From: Rhyacophila brunnea
Taxonomy: Eukaryota; Arthropoda; Insecta; Trichoptera; Rhyacophilidae
Direction: 5' to 3'
DNA length: 64,000 nt
Assembly: GCA_022495005.1 (NCBI GenBank)
Contig: JAGYXB010002037.1
Coordinates: forward strand, 558,001-622,000
Shown here: in pieces, positions 1-11,403 of the stretch
Numbering within the stretch: the first letter of the stretch is position 1
How the letters are laid out: each line of letters begins with the position of its first letter
Notes under the pieces: generated by a model
Database searches by the model: none
Seen by the model: the letters and a program-made list of their open reading frames with translations, nothing else
Told to the model about the DNA's origin: nothing
Position numbers and translations under genes: made by a program

Positions 1-525
1 TTCTTGCATATTCTAATATTTATTTAGTCTAGCAACATTTATGACATTTACAAATACAAAAACGTTACCCGCCATGCGCCATCAGCCGTTGTTTTCTTTC
101 TTTCTTGGTCGAATTGTTTGCTATTCACTACACAGATTGTAAAAAATAAACCTTAACGTTATGGTTATTTAGAAGCCTGCTTATTGCTGTGAAGTATCCA
201 AAACACACGTAAGTAAATCCATTAATAATATTATGTTGATGTAGATGCAGTTACTGACATATTTTTCGGAAATATGAAAACAATCAAAATGTTGGTTCAT
301 GAGTAAGTAATTGAATGACATGTGCTTTTGCTGTGTCGACATCCAATATTGGCGTTTCTAGCACATGTTTATACAATAATGAATTTTATAATAACAGTAT
401 CTTAATCTATGACTACGGTTTAAATTATACCTTCGACTTCAATCAAATTCTAATTGATAGGTACAAGTTGTAGCATGATTCCTGTGGAATATGTACAAAA
501 CTCTCAATATTTTAATACTTTAATA

Positions 526-898
526 GCGCTTGTACACATGCAGGGAATTACTGTCGGCAGTTGTGCTTATTTTAAACTGTCATGACAATAACTGTTAACA
601 TGTAAAAGTGCTGACTGTCTCTCCAATCTCATTTTTCAAGAGTAAGCGAGACGCGAGGTTGTCATTTTATACTACTATCTGACAGGTCATATTGAAAATC
701 GGAGCTCAAAATGAGTAGTTCGTTTTTTTACCGGCATGTTCGCTCTACTGCGTAGGCGCAGATCGGAAATAATCTTACTTGCGCGCAATAAATCATCACA
801 ATTTGGAATCTTCCAATCTTGTTTGATTTATGCATATACATATTTCCCCATACATTTTCTTACTGTGCACAGTACATCCATGCACCTGTAAACGGGGT
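526..898. mobile_element. MITE family M, copy 1
   Basis: The left end reads GCGCTTGTACACATGCA. The right end, read on the other strand, starts ACCCCGTTTACAGGTGCATG. Related copies lie at 34,089-34,487 and 41,389-41,814, and a fragment starts near 33,503. There is no coding capacity. The insertion is shared by both duplication copies here and at 34.1 kb, so it predates the duplication. Confidence 0.6.
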
Positions 899-970
899 AC
901 AACTTTAAGTAAAACTAATTACTTGTCCAAAAAGTCTCTTTGTGATAGTATGTCAATTCTCCTGTCTTAA

Positions 971-2818
971 GGGCGGACGTGCTCAGCGTGGGTCAAAATG
1001 CAGCTTTTATTCTATTTTCAAAGCATGATCCTGGACATTCCTTAAACGTTGTAGATAATCTATTTATATAATTTTGAAGCCTTATTATCCTTTATATTTA
1101 TTTTAAACATTTGATGACTGCATAAAGTATTTTTATTACATAAAATAGTATTCTTTTAAACCTCTCGCTCTAATGTTTTAGAATATAGTCATATTTCAGT
1201 ACATAAATGTGCAGTGGTGTTAAGATTTTTTACATTTATTAATTTTTAAACGCATTTATAAAACCATCAGTATAATTTATATCGACATTATTATAGTGAA
1301 ATATTTACGATAAAAAATTATATTGATAATCTCTGTGATCCCAAATTTGACAAAAATTAGTCATTTTATTATTCAAAAAATGGGCAAGATTAACACATTT
1401 GAAGATAATTCTAAAGATACTAATTATAAGCTATGTCTTTGACCATTCAAGTGTGATAAACATCCTACGAATAATGATTGCTTTATAATGATTATTGACC
1501 TAAGAATAAGGTAGTGTTTTTTTGAAATACGCCATTTCTTTTGGCATTCCCCGGTGGTTAAGCTACAACATACGGCCGTAGCCATTAATTGACAAACTAA
1601 AGCTGAAGTAGGGAGCAGTGGCGGCCGGTGATTTTTTGGATTGTAATTTTTGAGGGTGAGCTGGAAACCTACCTTATTGAAAAATGAAATCAATTCGGCG
1701 TTATTTTTGATTTGACAAAACGTTATTGACATTTGGGAAATTACCTGTATATTTTATATTTTTAATGAAACATGTTGCGAGTTACTTAAATCTTTATTGG
1801 ATTTGTTTTAAGAAACGATTGCATCTCTTATAGTAGATAAATACCTCTTTCAACGTAAGCCGTCTTATTCTATATAAGTACATTATCTTTAGCAATTTGT
1901 ACACTGTATGAATAATGATTATTATGAAACTGCACTGAAATAGTATTAAGATTTATTAACGTATCACTAGAATTCATGCATTAATAATTTTCTATACCTA
2001 TTATAAATAACCGACATCATTTCACGTTCAGTCAACACACAGGATAATGAAATATAAATTTTCCAGAAATGCGGTAGGTACCAAATTATTTTTATCTTCA
2101 CTGATTTAATTTGCAGTACACATAAATCAAAATATCTTACCGACATTCTATTATATTTCTTACCCATTTTAAATTTAGAAAATAATGAATTCTATTGTAT
2201 TTAGTTTAACAGGCATTTTACATACGAGATTGCTAAATATGATACTAAACATAATTTGAGCGTGAACAGAAGTCGCAGCGTCTATAATAACAAACCATAA
2301 TTCAAATATGTAATTGCTCTCTACTCAGAACAATATGATGTCATTTTACCCGGTCGGCGCACGATATTCTGGAACTTACGCATGGCATAAACGATTAGCA
2401 CGGTTTAAGTTGTTTTATAATGGCTTTAGTTAATACTAAGCTTTAGGTTCATTTTAAGTAAACAAAATATATTGCCGGGGCGCGAAACGATTTCAGTGAG
2501 GATGACGTATACGGTGCATAGTGCCTGTATTATCGCCGATTGGGAATGTGGGCACATCGGTTTATGGTTTGCATTACAATAAGTGAGCGATAATATTAAA
2601 AACCTATGAAGAAAAAATATGATTTACGATGTTGAATGATGTTTCATAGCAATGCAGGCAGTGCAGTGCACTTGTATGATATTAGACCAGCCGCCGCTGG
2701 TAGGGAGTAAGATCATGATAACGCGCGCGTTTGAACATGTACCGTTTAAGAAAAAAGATTTGTTTTTCGGTTAGGTGCTTAGAAGCTTCATTTTGACCTA
2801 CGCTGAGCATGTCCCCCC
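971..2818. mobile_element. TTAA-targeting inverted-repeat element P1
   Basis: The element is flanked by TTAA on both sides (967-970 and 2,819-2,822). Its termini are inverted: GGGCGGACGTGCTCAGCGTG on the left, matched on the right by the complement of GGGGGGACATGCTCAGCGTA, and the similarity runs on into GGTCAAAATG. It is absent from the matching place in duplication copy 2 (near 34,620). No transposase can be read in it. TTAA targets are used by piggyBac and Kolobok elements; I cannot say which this belongs to. A related element is at 59,634-60,673. Confidence 0.7.
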
Positions 2819-3228
2819 TTAAATACATTTTTTTTTTGGTTGGTACTGATGTTGTCATCTATTCAGTGATAGGTATCCTCCTTCCAATAGCGCTACAGAC
2901 GTTGATATATCTGCAGGATGCATCATTCCATACAATATCTGAACAGGAAAATGGTTACCCAGAAAAGGTTTAGACATATTCTGACCAAAATCTGTAGGAG
3001 TGATCTTTAGATAGAGTTGAGTTTTTAGTACCTACATCCAATATGTATTTGTATGATGAAAACAAATGAATACAGTTTGGAAATTAACATTGTTTGATGT
3101 TTGCGGCAGGTAGAGTTCGCGAGAAAGAGTCGCTTTCATTTGTATTTATCTGTTTAGTACCAAAGAATAAAATTTTGGTAAATGTGCCTCAGAGCTGGCC
3201 ATGAGATTTTACAACTTTCTTTTTAGAC

Positions 3229-4430
3229 CAGCGCTGTCCAAATGGCGGCCCGCGAGCTGTACACCAAATTTTTCATCAAACATTGGGGAGAGAATTACCC
3301 ATCATACATTAAAATATGAAAACATTTCATTATAATACTAAATATTAAAAATACTTTTTCAAAACAAAGATATATACTTACTGCTTAATTTTTCCAGCTT
3401 GAAAAAACATAAATTTGTTGATGAGAATTAAAATATCGCGTTACAAATAAATAAATATGACTAATTAGTGTGTTGCCTTTATAAACATGTTACTAGATTT
3501 AGAAACAAACTAAAATTGTTGAAGTTAAATTCGCAGGAAAATAATGCTTTTTGAATCTTGCAAAGAGTTCTATGAAGAAATGAAGGAATGTAATATAGAA
3601 GTGAATTTCGAATTTTTTTAACTTAAATTAGATATCCTGATTGAAGATATTCTCAATTTGATGACCTTAAACTGAGTATTAATTTATTCAGTGATTCATT
3701 CAATATCGATATTAGCTCTGTTGATCCTAAATATCAATTGGAATTATGCGACCTTTAGGCTGACCACCGCCATCTTTAGATTAATAAAGCCTGATCATAA
3801 CTTTTTGCACAAGCAACGAGTGGTCGACTTCCATACTATTTATTAATAATGACAGGCAATGATAGGTCATCCATAGAGAACGGGAGGGGCGGAAAGGTAC
3901 GACCAGTCGTGAAATGTATCGGCTTTCCTCTTCAGAGTCGGCAATGGGCTACCCATTTATTGCATCTAGTGGAGCAACTGGAATAGAAGTGTTCAAACTT
4001 TTGGATATAGAAAAATACCCAAAAATGATAGATTTTCGACTTTAAATCATTTCTATGTTCGGAAGTACATATATCTGCGAGGTTGCCTTCTCTGACATGA
4101 AATACATAAAATCAAAATATAGAAACAGCTTGAAGGACTCCACGCTTGAAAATATAATTAGACTTGTCATAACAAATGTTGACATTGACATAAAAGAAAT
4201 TGTTGCTCAACAACTAAGGCCACAATGCTCCCATTAAATAACTTATAAGTACGTATAAGTTAATTTTAAATTAATTTAAAATTATTAATATAATTAAAAA
4301 TATTTTTTTTTATGAAAAAATAACTTTTGAATTGACATTAACTGACTTTTCATTTACCTATCCGTTTTGGCCCCGAAAAGTTTGCTAAAGAAAAAATGGC
4401 CCGCGGCCTAAAAGAAGTTGGACAGCGTTG
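3229..4430 (+). mobile_element. hAT transposon relic B
   Basis: The TIRs are CAGCGCTGTCCAAATGGCGG on the left and, on the complement, CAACGCTGTCCAACTTCTTT on the right. The perfect 8-bp target duplication TTTTAGAC lies at 3,221-3,228 and 4,431-4,438. An 8-bp duplication and ends of the CAG(G/C)G type are hallmarks of hAT elements. The second copy of the host MITE (33,647-33,945) has the uninterrupted target once, which confirms the ends. At 1.2 kb it is an internally deleted copy. Confidence 0.85.
4006..4237 (+). pseudogene. hAT transposase C-terminal remnant
   Basis: The open stretch from 4,055 reads FGSTYICEVAFSDMKYIKSK and onward to a stop at 4,237. This matches the C-terminal hAT dimerisation region of GTF2IRD2/ZBED5-like transposases, whose usual signature is FGSTYLCE.(A/L)FS.MK.IK(S/T)K. 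Only about 60 of the usual ~600 residues remain. The catalytic core and N-terminal zinc finger are gone, so it cannot be an active transposase. Upstream, 3,540-4,000 is likely the same element in an unreadable state. Confidence 0.7.
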
Positions 4431-4779
4431 TTTTAGACCAAACCTAACCTATCCTAACCTACCCCAACCTAATATTACCTCCTATAATCTTAGTTTGTGA
4501 TAATGGTGCATCAAAATGTATGAAATTTTCAAATTTTCAATTAACGATTATTGAATCGAAAAGCCGATGCGCCGACAGAAAAAGGTATTTATTATAATTG
4601 TCTGCATGGAATAAACTGTTTTCGTAAAAAAAAAATTATATAAGCTCATGGCCACCTCTGCGGCAAAAATACCAAAATTTTTATGAGATGATTCTGGCAG
4701 ACTGAATTTCGGCGCATATTAAAATTTTGTTATTTTATTTTTCACACATTTCATCCATAAAATGTTACATATTGGCTAC

Positions 4780-4945
4780 ATCTCAAATCGAGCGCTGGCT
4801 TCAATTCCCCTTCTCCATTTTTTACGGTCTCCAGCCAATCGCAGGACTGTGACTGTGCAGACACCAAGTGCTTCAAGGCGTCAATATGTCCGCCTTGCTC
4901 CCTCACTCCATCGATCCAGCGGAGCCGTACTTTTCCCACCTGGCT
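4780..4945 (-). pseudogene. LINE reverse transcriptase 3' tail
   Basis: Read on the minus strand, one frame gives GKVRLRWIDGV and, after a frame change, another gives LAGDRKKWRRGIEASARFEM followed by a stop. This is the typical extreme C-terminus of insect non-LTR (CFDP2-like) reverse transcriptases: an R-W-x-D-G-V box followed by DR.KWRR. The same fragment occurs at 38,432-38,590, so it predates the segmental duplication. It is short, frame-broken and not functional. Confidence 0.6.
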
Positions 4946-4989
4946 GTTGGGTGGTGAGAGACATGTTTTGCACGCCGCAGTTCAATATG

Positions 4990-5198
4990 TACAAAGTGTG
5001 CACAACTTTGTTGTCTCGCCCAAAATATACTGAAACTATTATGGTTTGGTTAGGTTAGGTTTAATTAAATTTTAAAAACTAACCAACACCATCTGTATAT
5101 TGTAGCCTTATTTCAATGAAAACAAATACGTATGACTGACAAAAGTTTAATGTTCACTATTTATGGCGGATCTTAACAGCCTACCTCCACCTTTCGCC
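4990..5198. mobile_element. Foldback family F, half copy
   Basis: This is the right arm only. It contains the pieces ACCAACACCATCTGTA and GGCGGATCTTAACAGCC and ends AGCCTACCTCCACCTTTCGCC. It matches the right arm of the complete copy at 58,688-59,272. It is absent from duplication copy 2, where a different insertion begins near 38,650. Confidence 0.55.
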
Positions 5199-5303
5199 TG
5201 GTATTCTGTAACCTAACCTAACCTTGTCAGATGCTTAGAAAAACTTTACTTTATCCACAACAAGAAAACAGGGCTTTTGTATATAACCATATTTGTGTCG
5301 CTA

Positions 5304-5566
5304 AATTTCAAAACCCGCTATAACACTTTTGCATTATGTTGAGAAAATCAATAAAAACCTTTAGAATTAAAAAGGTTTTTGAATGTTTCAGTAGTGTTAT
5401 AGCGGGTATTGATAGACGCATTGATTTTGTTTCATAAGTGACAGTCGATCGTAGCGGATTTTGAAAGAGGCGATAAAATTTTCATGTAGAGATTTTAATA
5501 ACGAATCCATTCATATATATAATATCTTAATTATTTCAACAAAGTGTTATAGCAGGTTTTGAAATT
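5304..5566. mobile_element. Small hairpin MITE
   Basis: The ends AATTTCAAAACCCGCTATAA and (complement of right) AATTTCAAAACCTGCTATAA are inverted. A third inverted piece, GTGTTATAGCGGG, lies in the middle near 5,393. It is found only in duplication copy 1; the copy 2 sequence at ~39,180 lacks it. There is no coding capacity. Confidence 0.6.
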
Positions 5567-6628
5567 AATAGGGTGTTCATCCAAAATTTTCGAATGCGAT
5601 TTTACGCTAGATATATAATACGCCCGTATAATTGCGTTCATCCAAATTTAGTACATAAGCATCTCGCCGAACCCGAACACCTAATGCCCCTCTACCATAA
5701 GTTTAGCGAACCGATTGCTAAATTCGGCAGAGTCCATTTTTGACAGATCGCAACTGACAGCCCGCGTTTGTTGATAATTGTCATAGGTACTTGTTTTCTT
5801 CCGTATTTCATTATGATTCAGTGTATTATTTTGATTATTGTCTAATGGTACTATCTATTTTACAATTGATTCTATAATTGGTGCTTCATTTTATTTAATC
5901 ATGAATGCTTTATTTATAGGTAGTAAACTTTGCTTTCGTAGATAAAGCTAATCTACAATGCCGCAAATTTCGTAAAAGAGGCGACGCTTTCAAATTTAAG
6001 AGTCTCGTTAGTAAATACACATCAGACGCAGATTCATGAAATCAAATAAATACAAGTAATATAATATTTTGAACAACTCAATTCACATGATTATACTGGA
6101 ATCGATTTATGCTTAATAATTATATGGTAGGTAGGTATACTATCACGATAACCATTTACTTTCATTTGTTTATATTGTAATGATTATTTATTCAATATCG
6201 TTTATTCGGCATTCGGATTATCCGGCCATAATGTAGTATTAATCGAAAAATAAAAGAAATAATATGAAAGTAAATGTAATAGCGAGTTCAAAATATATGG
6301 ACCACTAGGGATATCTAGCGGCAAAATGTGAAAAATTGTCATTTATTTGACAGTTAAGTGCCCATAGACATCAAAAACTGACCATAGAGAAAAAATATTT
6401 TTCTGTTTTAATAAAAGGAATACTTGTTTCAAATAGGCGCGCATGTACAAACACCGTTATTTGAATAGAGCATAATGGAACACGGCGGCGCCCGTATATA
6501 CAAATCCGAAGATAAGTGGGTGAACACTCGACAAGTTTTATTACGGCAATAAACGGTTTCGGCGTAAGGTGAGACCGTCATAAACCATTCGGTTCGGCTT
6601 ATTTCCATGGAAACCCTATTAGTGACAC
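5567..6628. other. Copy-1-specific non-coding insertion
   Basis: The matching position in copy 2 (39,185) passes straight through, so this ~1.06 kb was inserted in copy 1 or lost from copy 2. The outer parts share the short inverted motif GTGTTCA, near 5,573 and 6,520. I recognise no gene or known family in it. Confidence 0.4.
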
Positions 6629-6820
6629 ATTTAACTTTGATGTATAAAATACCATCTTGAAATATTGACCGATGGTTAATTTTGTTTTGTTGTTGTTTTC
6701 AGGTTGCTTCAATTTTGGAACCATTGTAACAGCAATTGAGCCTGTAGCGTTGATGACGGAGTCTCCTCCTTTGGAACATATCGATTGTGTTATTGTTTCA
6801 TATAACATTCGGAATATACG

Positions 6821-7960
6821 ATGAATATCAACAGTTTGCCTTTAGAAATATTGGGTGAAATTTTCAACTACTTACCGTACGAGTCTATAATTTCAGTAGG
6901 ACAAGTATGCAAGGTCTGGAAAGATGTGTCAACAAGTCGTCGAATATGGGATCGGTTCCCGATTACTTACAATTCTATCGACGATGACACCGCATATTTT
7001 GTTGATAATTTTGGCAATCAATTTGACCATTTAACATTTATTGAATTCATTCATATTGATGATGATGATGATGAATGGAACATGAAAGAAATTTTGAAGA
7101 GATGCCCCAAGATTAATAAACTCTATTTCATAAAATGCTGTATTGATTTTCAAGTAATAAAAAATATTCGCTGCCTCGCAGCTCTGGAAACATTGATTAT
7201 GAGAAAGTCATATGTGAACAAGCGTAAGAACATAATGTGTAATATTAATTTCCGCTGTCATCCGTTATTGACGACTTTGGTATTAACAGACTTCGGCTTG
7301 CGTGATCGCAATTTTAAGGGACTGCTTACATGTCAAAACCTTGAACATGTTAATATCACCAATATAAAAGCAGTTTCCCAGGAAAATATTGTTAAATTAT
7401 TGATTCAACAAAAGAATAAATTAAAAACTATGTGTTTGTTTGGCGGAGAGGAGTACGACGATACTGTATTGAAATATATATCAGAGTGTCCGAACATGTG
7501 CCAAGTCTCAATTACCAAATGTTGTAAGATTACATATTCCGGCTTGAAATACTTGAATAAATTATGTAACTTAAAAGTTTTAGGGTTAGGCTATAGCAAT
7601 GTGTTCTCTGCCAAAGATTTAATGGATTTTTTTTCAAATGAGAATTCGAAAAAATTGGTAGCGATTGAGTTTGAAAAGATTGTAAATGTCAATATGGAGT
7701 TATTAAATCTCATCGCTAAAATGTGTCCGGATATAAAAGATCTTCGCATTGTACTATGTCCGTTGGTATGCCAATGGGATATTATAAAGAATCAGATTGA
7801 AATAAAATTTCCAAATACGATGGTTGATTTTGGGGATTACGATAATCTTAGCGACTGTTTCGATGATGACAATTATGATGAATTTGATGGCTATTCTTAT
7901 CATGGCTCTCTTAGCGATGACTCTCGTAGCGATGTCTCTCTTAGCGATGACTCGTTTTAA
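6821..7960 (+). CDS. F-box/LRR protein, copy 1
   Basis: The predicted protein has 379 residues and is intact. Residues ~3-45 form an F-box: NSLPLEILGEIFNYLPYES, followed by a VCKVWKDVS helix and a tryptophan (IWDRFP). Residues ~70-320 hold degenerate leucine-rich repeats of the cysteine-containing type, for example LLTTLVLTDFGLRDRNF, ECPNMCQVSITKC and LCNLKVLGLGYSNV. The last ~40 residues are very acidic and serine-rich (FDDDNYDEFDGYS and repeated LSDDS). Known F-box proteins bind Skp1 in SCF ubiquitin ligases and use LRRs to choose substrates; that role is inferred. There is no signal peptide. A pyrimidine tract plus AG at 6,680-6,702 may be the acceptor of a 5' UTR intron. The ATG at 6,821 is the only one upstream of the F-box in frame. 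Confidence 0.88.
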   Translation: MNINSLPLEILGEIFNYLPYESIISVGQVCKVWKDVSTSRRIWDRFPITYNSIDDDTAYFVDNFGNQFDHLTFIEFIHIDDDDDEWNMKEILKRCPKINKLYFIKCCIDFQVIKNIRCLAALETLIMRKSYVNKRKNIMCNINFRCHPLLTTLVLTDFGLRDRNFKGLLTCQNLEHVNITNIKAVSQENIVKLLIQQKNKLKTMCLFGGEEYDDTVLKYISECPNMCQVSITKCCKITYSGLKYLNKLCNLKVLGLGYSNVFSAKDLMDFFSNENSKKLVAIEFEKIVNVNMELLNLIAKMCPDIKDLRIVLCPLVCQWDIIKNQIEIKFPNTMVDFGDYDNLSDCFDDDNYDEFDGYSYHGSLSDDSRSDVSLSDDSF

Positions 7961-8470
7961 TTTTTTGCGATTTTCGTCAGATGACTTTTGTTACAATATA
8001 TTGTCGCTGTAAGTCTAATACTACCAATTAACCATTTTTGTAAATATTCATGAGCCAAATAATCTTGTTATAATGTGGGTTTGTTTTAGCTTTGAATTTC
8101 ATCAGTCTATCTTGTAAAACTCATAAATACCATTTGGCCAATAATTAGATTTGTATTGACTCTGTAAAATTCTTAGAAAATTATTGGTTGATTTGGAATA
8201 CACCAACCAATGTGCCATGTCATGTTTAACAGAATGCTACACAAAAACTTTTTTTTTTAATTTGCTTTTTCGTGGTATTGCAATTACACTGATAATACAG
8301 TCAAACTCGGTTATTACGATCACGGATTTAGCAAGGTCTCAGATGTAATGAGGAAACATTCGTTGACATTTTAGTTTATGATTTTTTCCATACGTTTATT
8401 CATTTTTATAACGAACTATTTATCGGATATACCGAGTCAAATATCGTCAATATCGTCTTAAAACTGTTAA

Positions 8471-8844
8471 GGCTATACCTCAGTTGAGGCATGCTCTAAA
8501 AAGATCGTGGCTAGGCGATGCGCGGATTGCGGGTCGCGGGTGCAAATGACACATGCCGACCGAAATATAATTTGTCATATAAATCCAAGATGCGTCCATT
8601 TAATGGTCTGTTTATTGTTCTATTAGTAACAATAATAATATATTCATTGACATGTTTTCTTTTTAAAGTAAATGGGTAATGTTTTTAGTCATCTTTACAC
8701 GATTTAAGAATTAATACCCCTGTCACCATCATGAAATAAAATTACGTATTGACACCTCGACGTTCGCTCTCAGACTGCCAGCGAGTCCAAAATTTCATCG
8801 CGCCTATAGTTGAAAATTATTTGCCGTTTCATTGAAGTATCGCC
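8471..8844. mobile_element. TTAA-targeting MITE family R, copy 1
   Basis: TTAA flanks both ends (8,467-8,470 and 8,845-8,848). The ends are GGCTATACCTCAGTTGAGGC and (complement of right) GGCGATACTTCAATGAAACG. Duplication copy 2 carries a single TTAA in otherwise matching sequence at 40,848-40,851, a clean empty site. A second, inverted copy is at 63,595-63,960, and a left-end fragment is at ~62,015-62,049. Confidence 0.8.
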
Positions 8845-9962
8845 TTAATGTGTCGATCGTTTAAAAACATTTTCGACCCTAAGCAATAAAATCCGACCAT
8901 AGACCGATACCGTCGGGATCAGATTACGTTTATGACACTAGTTAAGTATCTAAGTCCCTAATTGGTGTTTTCGCCGACAACGTATCCACGCATATGGTTG
9001 AAATTTCATGTAAAAAATCCAAGCTGAAGTCAGTAAGTACCTACCAGCGATCATTACAATAAACAACTTCTCTTGTAGTTTATGAATGCAATGCTTGTTT
9101 CGGGGGAAAATTCTAATTCTGACCGGTCATTTAAAATTACCTATTCTCTGATATAACGAGTAACGCTTATAACGAGCAAATTCAGTCGGTCCCATTTTCC
9201 TCATAATAACCAAGTTCGACTGTATTATATTGTGTGGAAACGAAGTAATGTTGAAAGTAAATTTTTATGTTGTAAAATTTTGTACAAATTCGTTTGTATA
9301 TTCTTATTTTTTTCTTTTACGTTGTCGATAATAAAAATAGTAACAATGTCTAATACTATTAAATTTCACATACAATGGAACCCCGATTTTATGTGCCTGG
9401 AATTAACGTTTTCCCACTATTTGCGTGCAGTTTCTGCAATTCCGTTTCATTTTAGTACATTTAATTCCCGGTTTCTTTTTTTATTTCCTGCAAACATCTG
9501 AAATATTCAAAATTTAATTAAAAATTCATTGCATTGAAATGAATTCTAATTGCATATGTGCGTTTTTATTTATAGACATTGTGTCTAGAGTACCCAAAAC
9601 CAAGGTTACATAACGCATTTTTTATTTTTTTTTGTTTTACACCCATTCAAAGGAACATTCTTGAAAAGGTGAAAGAATATGTTGGCATATTATGCGCCAG
9701 ACTGATTTGTATGATTTTTTAATAAAAATATGTTTATATAACATATTCAATTTACCATTTTTTGTCAGTCCCTTTAAAAACGTCGAATTGCAGTTTCACT
9801 GTTACGTAGTATAATTAATAAAATACAATGACATCTTTTAAGAAAAAAGCCTTTAGCTTCAACAATATTGTCAACATTTTTCATGATAAGCAATGTTGTA
9901 ATAAGATAGGAAATGTATGTTGACATGTAATATACAATATAATCCTATGTATGTAACTCAGA

Positions 9963-10335
9963 GGCGAAGAGTGGAGGTAGGCTGTGGAGATGGAGTTCGA
10001 CATAAATAGTGCACGCTAAACTTTGTCAGTCATACTTTTTTTCATTGAACTAAGAGTACAAATTGCAGATGGTGTGGTTAGTTTTTAAAATTCAATTAAG
10101 CCTTACCAAAACATAATGAATAGAAGGTAAAAAATATTCTTTATGGCAAAATTTTTGATATTTTATTGATGGAAGAATAGTTTTTATCAATTATATTTTC
10201 GTTTAATTGAATTTTAAAAGCTAACCAACGCCATCTGCAATTTGTATTCTTAGTTCAAAACAAATAAGTATAACAAGTTAAGTGAATGGGTACTATATAA
10301 TATCAGATCTCCACATACTACCTCCACTCTTTGCC
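9963..10335. mobile_element. Foldback family F, copy 1
   Basis: The long inverted arms start GGCGAAGAGTGGAGGTAGGC. The right end, complemented, starts GGCAAAGAGTGGAGGTAGTA. Each arm is ~110-130 bp and includes the phrase GCAGATGGTGTGGTTAG and its mirror CTAACCAACGCCATCTGC. The copy at 43,484-44,663 sits at the matching place in duplication copy 2 and has since been invaded twice. There is no coding capacity. Confidence 0.65.
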
Positions 10336-10504
10336 ATTGATGTAACTAATATTCTAATATAGAAACAACCAAAATATTCTGGCTGTCAAATTATCGTGTT
10401 TAAATTTATGTTTTTTATAATAAAACAATTGATTTTTTAATTTGTTTATTTTTTTATGGATCATTCTTATTTTTATTACTTATATCATAAATTTTATGTT
10501 GTAA

Positions 10505-11403
10505 GGGCTTGCGCAGACAGAGAGCGGTCGGAGTTCTGCGTTCAACCGACCGTTGACCGCTAGCGTCCAGGGACAGCAGACAGGTGGCGGTCAACAATAT
10601 GCGTTCCATTTGTATACAAACGTTGTAGTGACACAGGCGCTGCATAATGCGAGACCGCTATATTCCGACTGCGAGTGGAAGTGAGAAAGCACGCTGTTGC
10701 GTACTCACTCCCCCGTGTGGTTTCGCTCTATGTTGTTTGACTGCTCAAATTCCATTCAAATTTTTATTTACTTTCGCATGTCAATACAAAGCTTCGATGA
10801 ATTATATAATTTGATTACATTTGACATTGACTTGTAAACTAAATATAATCTAGGTACTAAAATTACTGCTGTAATCAATGCATTTTATCAAACCGGATAT
10901 TTAAAAACTTAATATCGATGATTTTAAACGAAGTGACATATAAACTTATTTGTTTGTGTACCTACCTCTATCTATAATATTTGACATTTCGATTCTAACC
11001 TTTTAATTTTACCCATAACCTCACATGTCAAATTTATTCTATTATTGAACTATGAAAACTATAAATCTCGCCAAATTATCAAGTATTTATGCACGTAAAT
11101 CAATCAAGTGTTGATTAAAAAACAATATGTTAGTATTAAAAACGATTTATATAATTTGTGTCACTTAAATCAAGTATCAATTTTCTCTATATCGATTCAT
11201 TTTTCTGATCCAGACATTGCAAGGGTTGAGAGGTACGGAGTTCTTTGTAATTGCGGGAATAGAACTCTAGAACGCTAGCGTTCCAATTGACCGGTGCGGT
11301 CTGACCGCCGGCTGTGTGCCCATACAGTATGAAGTCCATACAGTACAAAGAACTCCGAACGCGGAACGCAGACCGCCTGACCGCTCCCTGTCTGCGCAAG
11401 CCC
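10505..11403. mobile_element. Harbinger-type non-autonomous element
   Basis: The TIRs are GGGCTTGCGCAGACAGAGAG and (complement of right) GGGCTTGCGCAGACAGGGAG. A 3-bp TAA is duplicated at 10,502-10,504 and 11,404-11,406. TIRs starting GGG with a 3-bp TWA duplication are typical of PIF/Harbinger. Duplication copy 2 has the single TAA at 45,108-45,110 in matching sequence. The element is rich in GACCG-type inner repeats, has no transposase, and occurs only in copy 1. Confidence 0.75.

Larger units (their letters stand above)
3177..4673. mobile_element. MITE family K, copy 1, carrying a hAT
   Basis: The inverted termini GGTAAATGTGCCTCAGAGCT and (complement of the right end) GGTATTTTTGCCGCAGAGGT are flanked by the 8-bp direct repeat AAAATTTT (3,169-3,176 and 4,674-4,681). 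Most of the length is a hAT element inserted at 3,229. A second copy without the hAT lies at 33,647-33,945. At the matching place in duplication copy 2 (~38,350) this copy is missing. Near the hAT junction it carries a run of CCTAA-like repeats. Confidence 0.65.

Noticed and set aside
4440..4485. Telomere-like CCTAA repeats (also 30,459 and 33,706)
   Set aside because: Too short and irregular for a telomere; interstitial pieces tied to MITEs.
6599..6808. Minus-strand frame upstream of the F-box gene, also present at 39,135-39,365
   Set aside because: It is conserved only because the segment is duplicated. It has no domain, and it overlaps the likely 5' UTR and promoter of the F-box gene.
7824..8012. 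Methionine-rich plus-strand frame
   Set aside because: A shifted reading of the acidic tail of the F-box gene.
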